Positions 51,971 through 52,202 of a DNA stretch of 52,202 nucleotides are shown here, piece after piece. The DNA comes from an uncultured Campylobacter sp. (GTDB lineage: Bacteria > Campylobacterota > Campylobacteria > Campylobacterales > Campylobacteraceae): positions 1-52,202 of the forward strand of contig NZ_CALIJA010000121.1 of the NCBI RefSeq assembly GCF_938017615.1, given 5' to 3'. Each line of letters begins with the position of its first letter. Position 1 is the stretch's first letter. Under the pieces are notes generated by a model. That model did no database searches. It was not told the origin of the DNA and worked only from the letters and a program-made list of their open reading frames with translations. Position numbers and translations under genes: made by a program.

Positions 51971-52202
51971 GCGCGGGTTTTGCGTGTTTGCGGCAGAAAT
52001 TTATGCGCTTACGGCTAGAATTTAGCGGTAGAATTTTGCCTTAAAACAGATAGCGAATTTTCTCGAACGAAATTTAAAATTTGATATCGGATAGGTTTAA
52101 ATTTACTGGCGCAAGCGGAATTTGCACGGTAAAATTTCATTTTGCTGTGGAATTTCGCCTTAAAATTTTACGGACGCGAAATTCCGTGGCGCGGCGTTTC
52201 GG
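51971..52202. repeat. AAATTT-cored repeat tail at the window end
   Basis: No gene. GAAATTT/GAATTTT cores recur every 15-25 bases from about 52000 to 52180 (for example GCTAGAATTTAGCGGTAGAA at 52014 onward, and GGTAAAATTTCATTTTGC at 52129 onward). This is the same filler as in other gaps. Confidence 0.6.

Noticed and set aside
1..52202. Prophage, transposon or integron
   Set aside because: No transposase, integrase, phage structural gene or tRNA was found. The genes are mostly housekeeping and in an order I recall from C. jejuni.

Overview
The window reads as chromosomal DNA of an epsilonproteobacterium, most probably an oral Campylobacter of the C. gracilis / C. rectus / C. showae type. Three things point there: a periplasmic methylmenaquinol:fumarate reductase (mfrABE), a futalosine-pathway menaquinone gene (mqnC), and the block murF-hydrolase-small protein-ddl-ruvA-(mla)-murJ-cysS-msbA, which I recall in nearly this order in C. 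jejuni. G+C looks to be in the mid-40s percent, higher than C. jejuni and nearer to C. gracilis. The species call is inference. No tRNA, rRNA, CRISPR array, transposase or phage gene was seen.

Layout. 1-102: tail of an unknown gene. 217-3936 (-): mfrE, mfrB, mfrA, with a divergent LysR regulator at 4078. 5186-6802 (-): lipid A phosphoethanolamine transferase. It is divergent from a PepSY protein, a low-complexity ORF, an OmpR-type response regulator and a histidine kinase (7010-10612). 11115-14334: a decayed gene, a flavodoxin/ferredoxin fusion protein and a second Tat-exported fumarate-reductase-type flavoprotein. 14608-23411 (-): a bacterial alpha-2-macroglobulin behind a greatly enlarged penicillin-binding protein 1C. 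23480-25507 (+): a UvrD/Rep helicase. 26738-31103 (-): upp, a BON-domain lipoprotein, an SDR, an FMN-binding protein and an AlkD-like protein, separated by long repeat-filled gaps. 31346-40268 (-): murF, a hydrolase, an orphan Phd/YefM-like protein, ddl, ruvA and an Mla-type lipid transport set. 40349-45987 (+): murJ, cysS, msbA. 46307-51970: an unknown lipoprotein, two MFS transporters, a stomatin-like/NfeD pair and mqnC.

How the genes work together. The dominant theme is the cell envelope: peptidoglycan precursors (ddl, murF), lipid II flipping (murJ), cell wall synthesis and defence (pbpC, alpha-2-macroglobulin), lipid A export and modification (msbA, eptA) and phospholipid trafficking (mla). 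The second theme is anaerobic respiration on fumarate. Both fumarate-reductase-type genes carry a promoter-like TTGACT-N17-TA(T/A)(C/A)AT whose -35 side shares TTTGACTTA. A perfect 11-bp-period direct repeat between eptA and the PepSY/two-component genes looks like the binding site of the response regulator.

The most unusual feature is a short sequence built on AAATTT/AAAATTTT that fills most gaps, often in tandem with 17-bp periods. It also occurs inside genes, where it encodes low-complexity Asn/Gln/Ser/Ala-rich peptide. In pbpC it forms fifteen copies at an exact 15-bp period and inserts a five-residue repeat into the C-terminal domain. Similar low-complexity inserts at domain edges are seen in murF, cysS, the histidine kinase and the NfeD protein.
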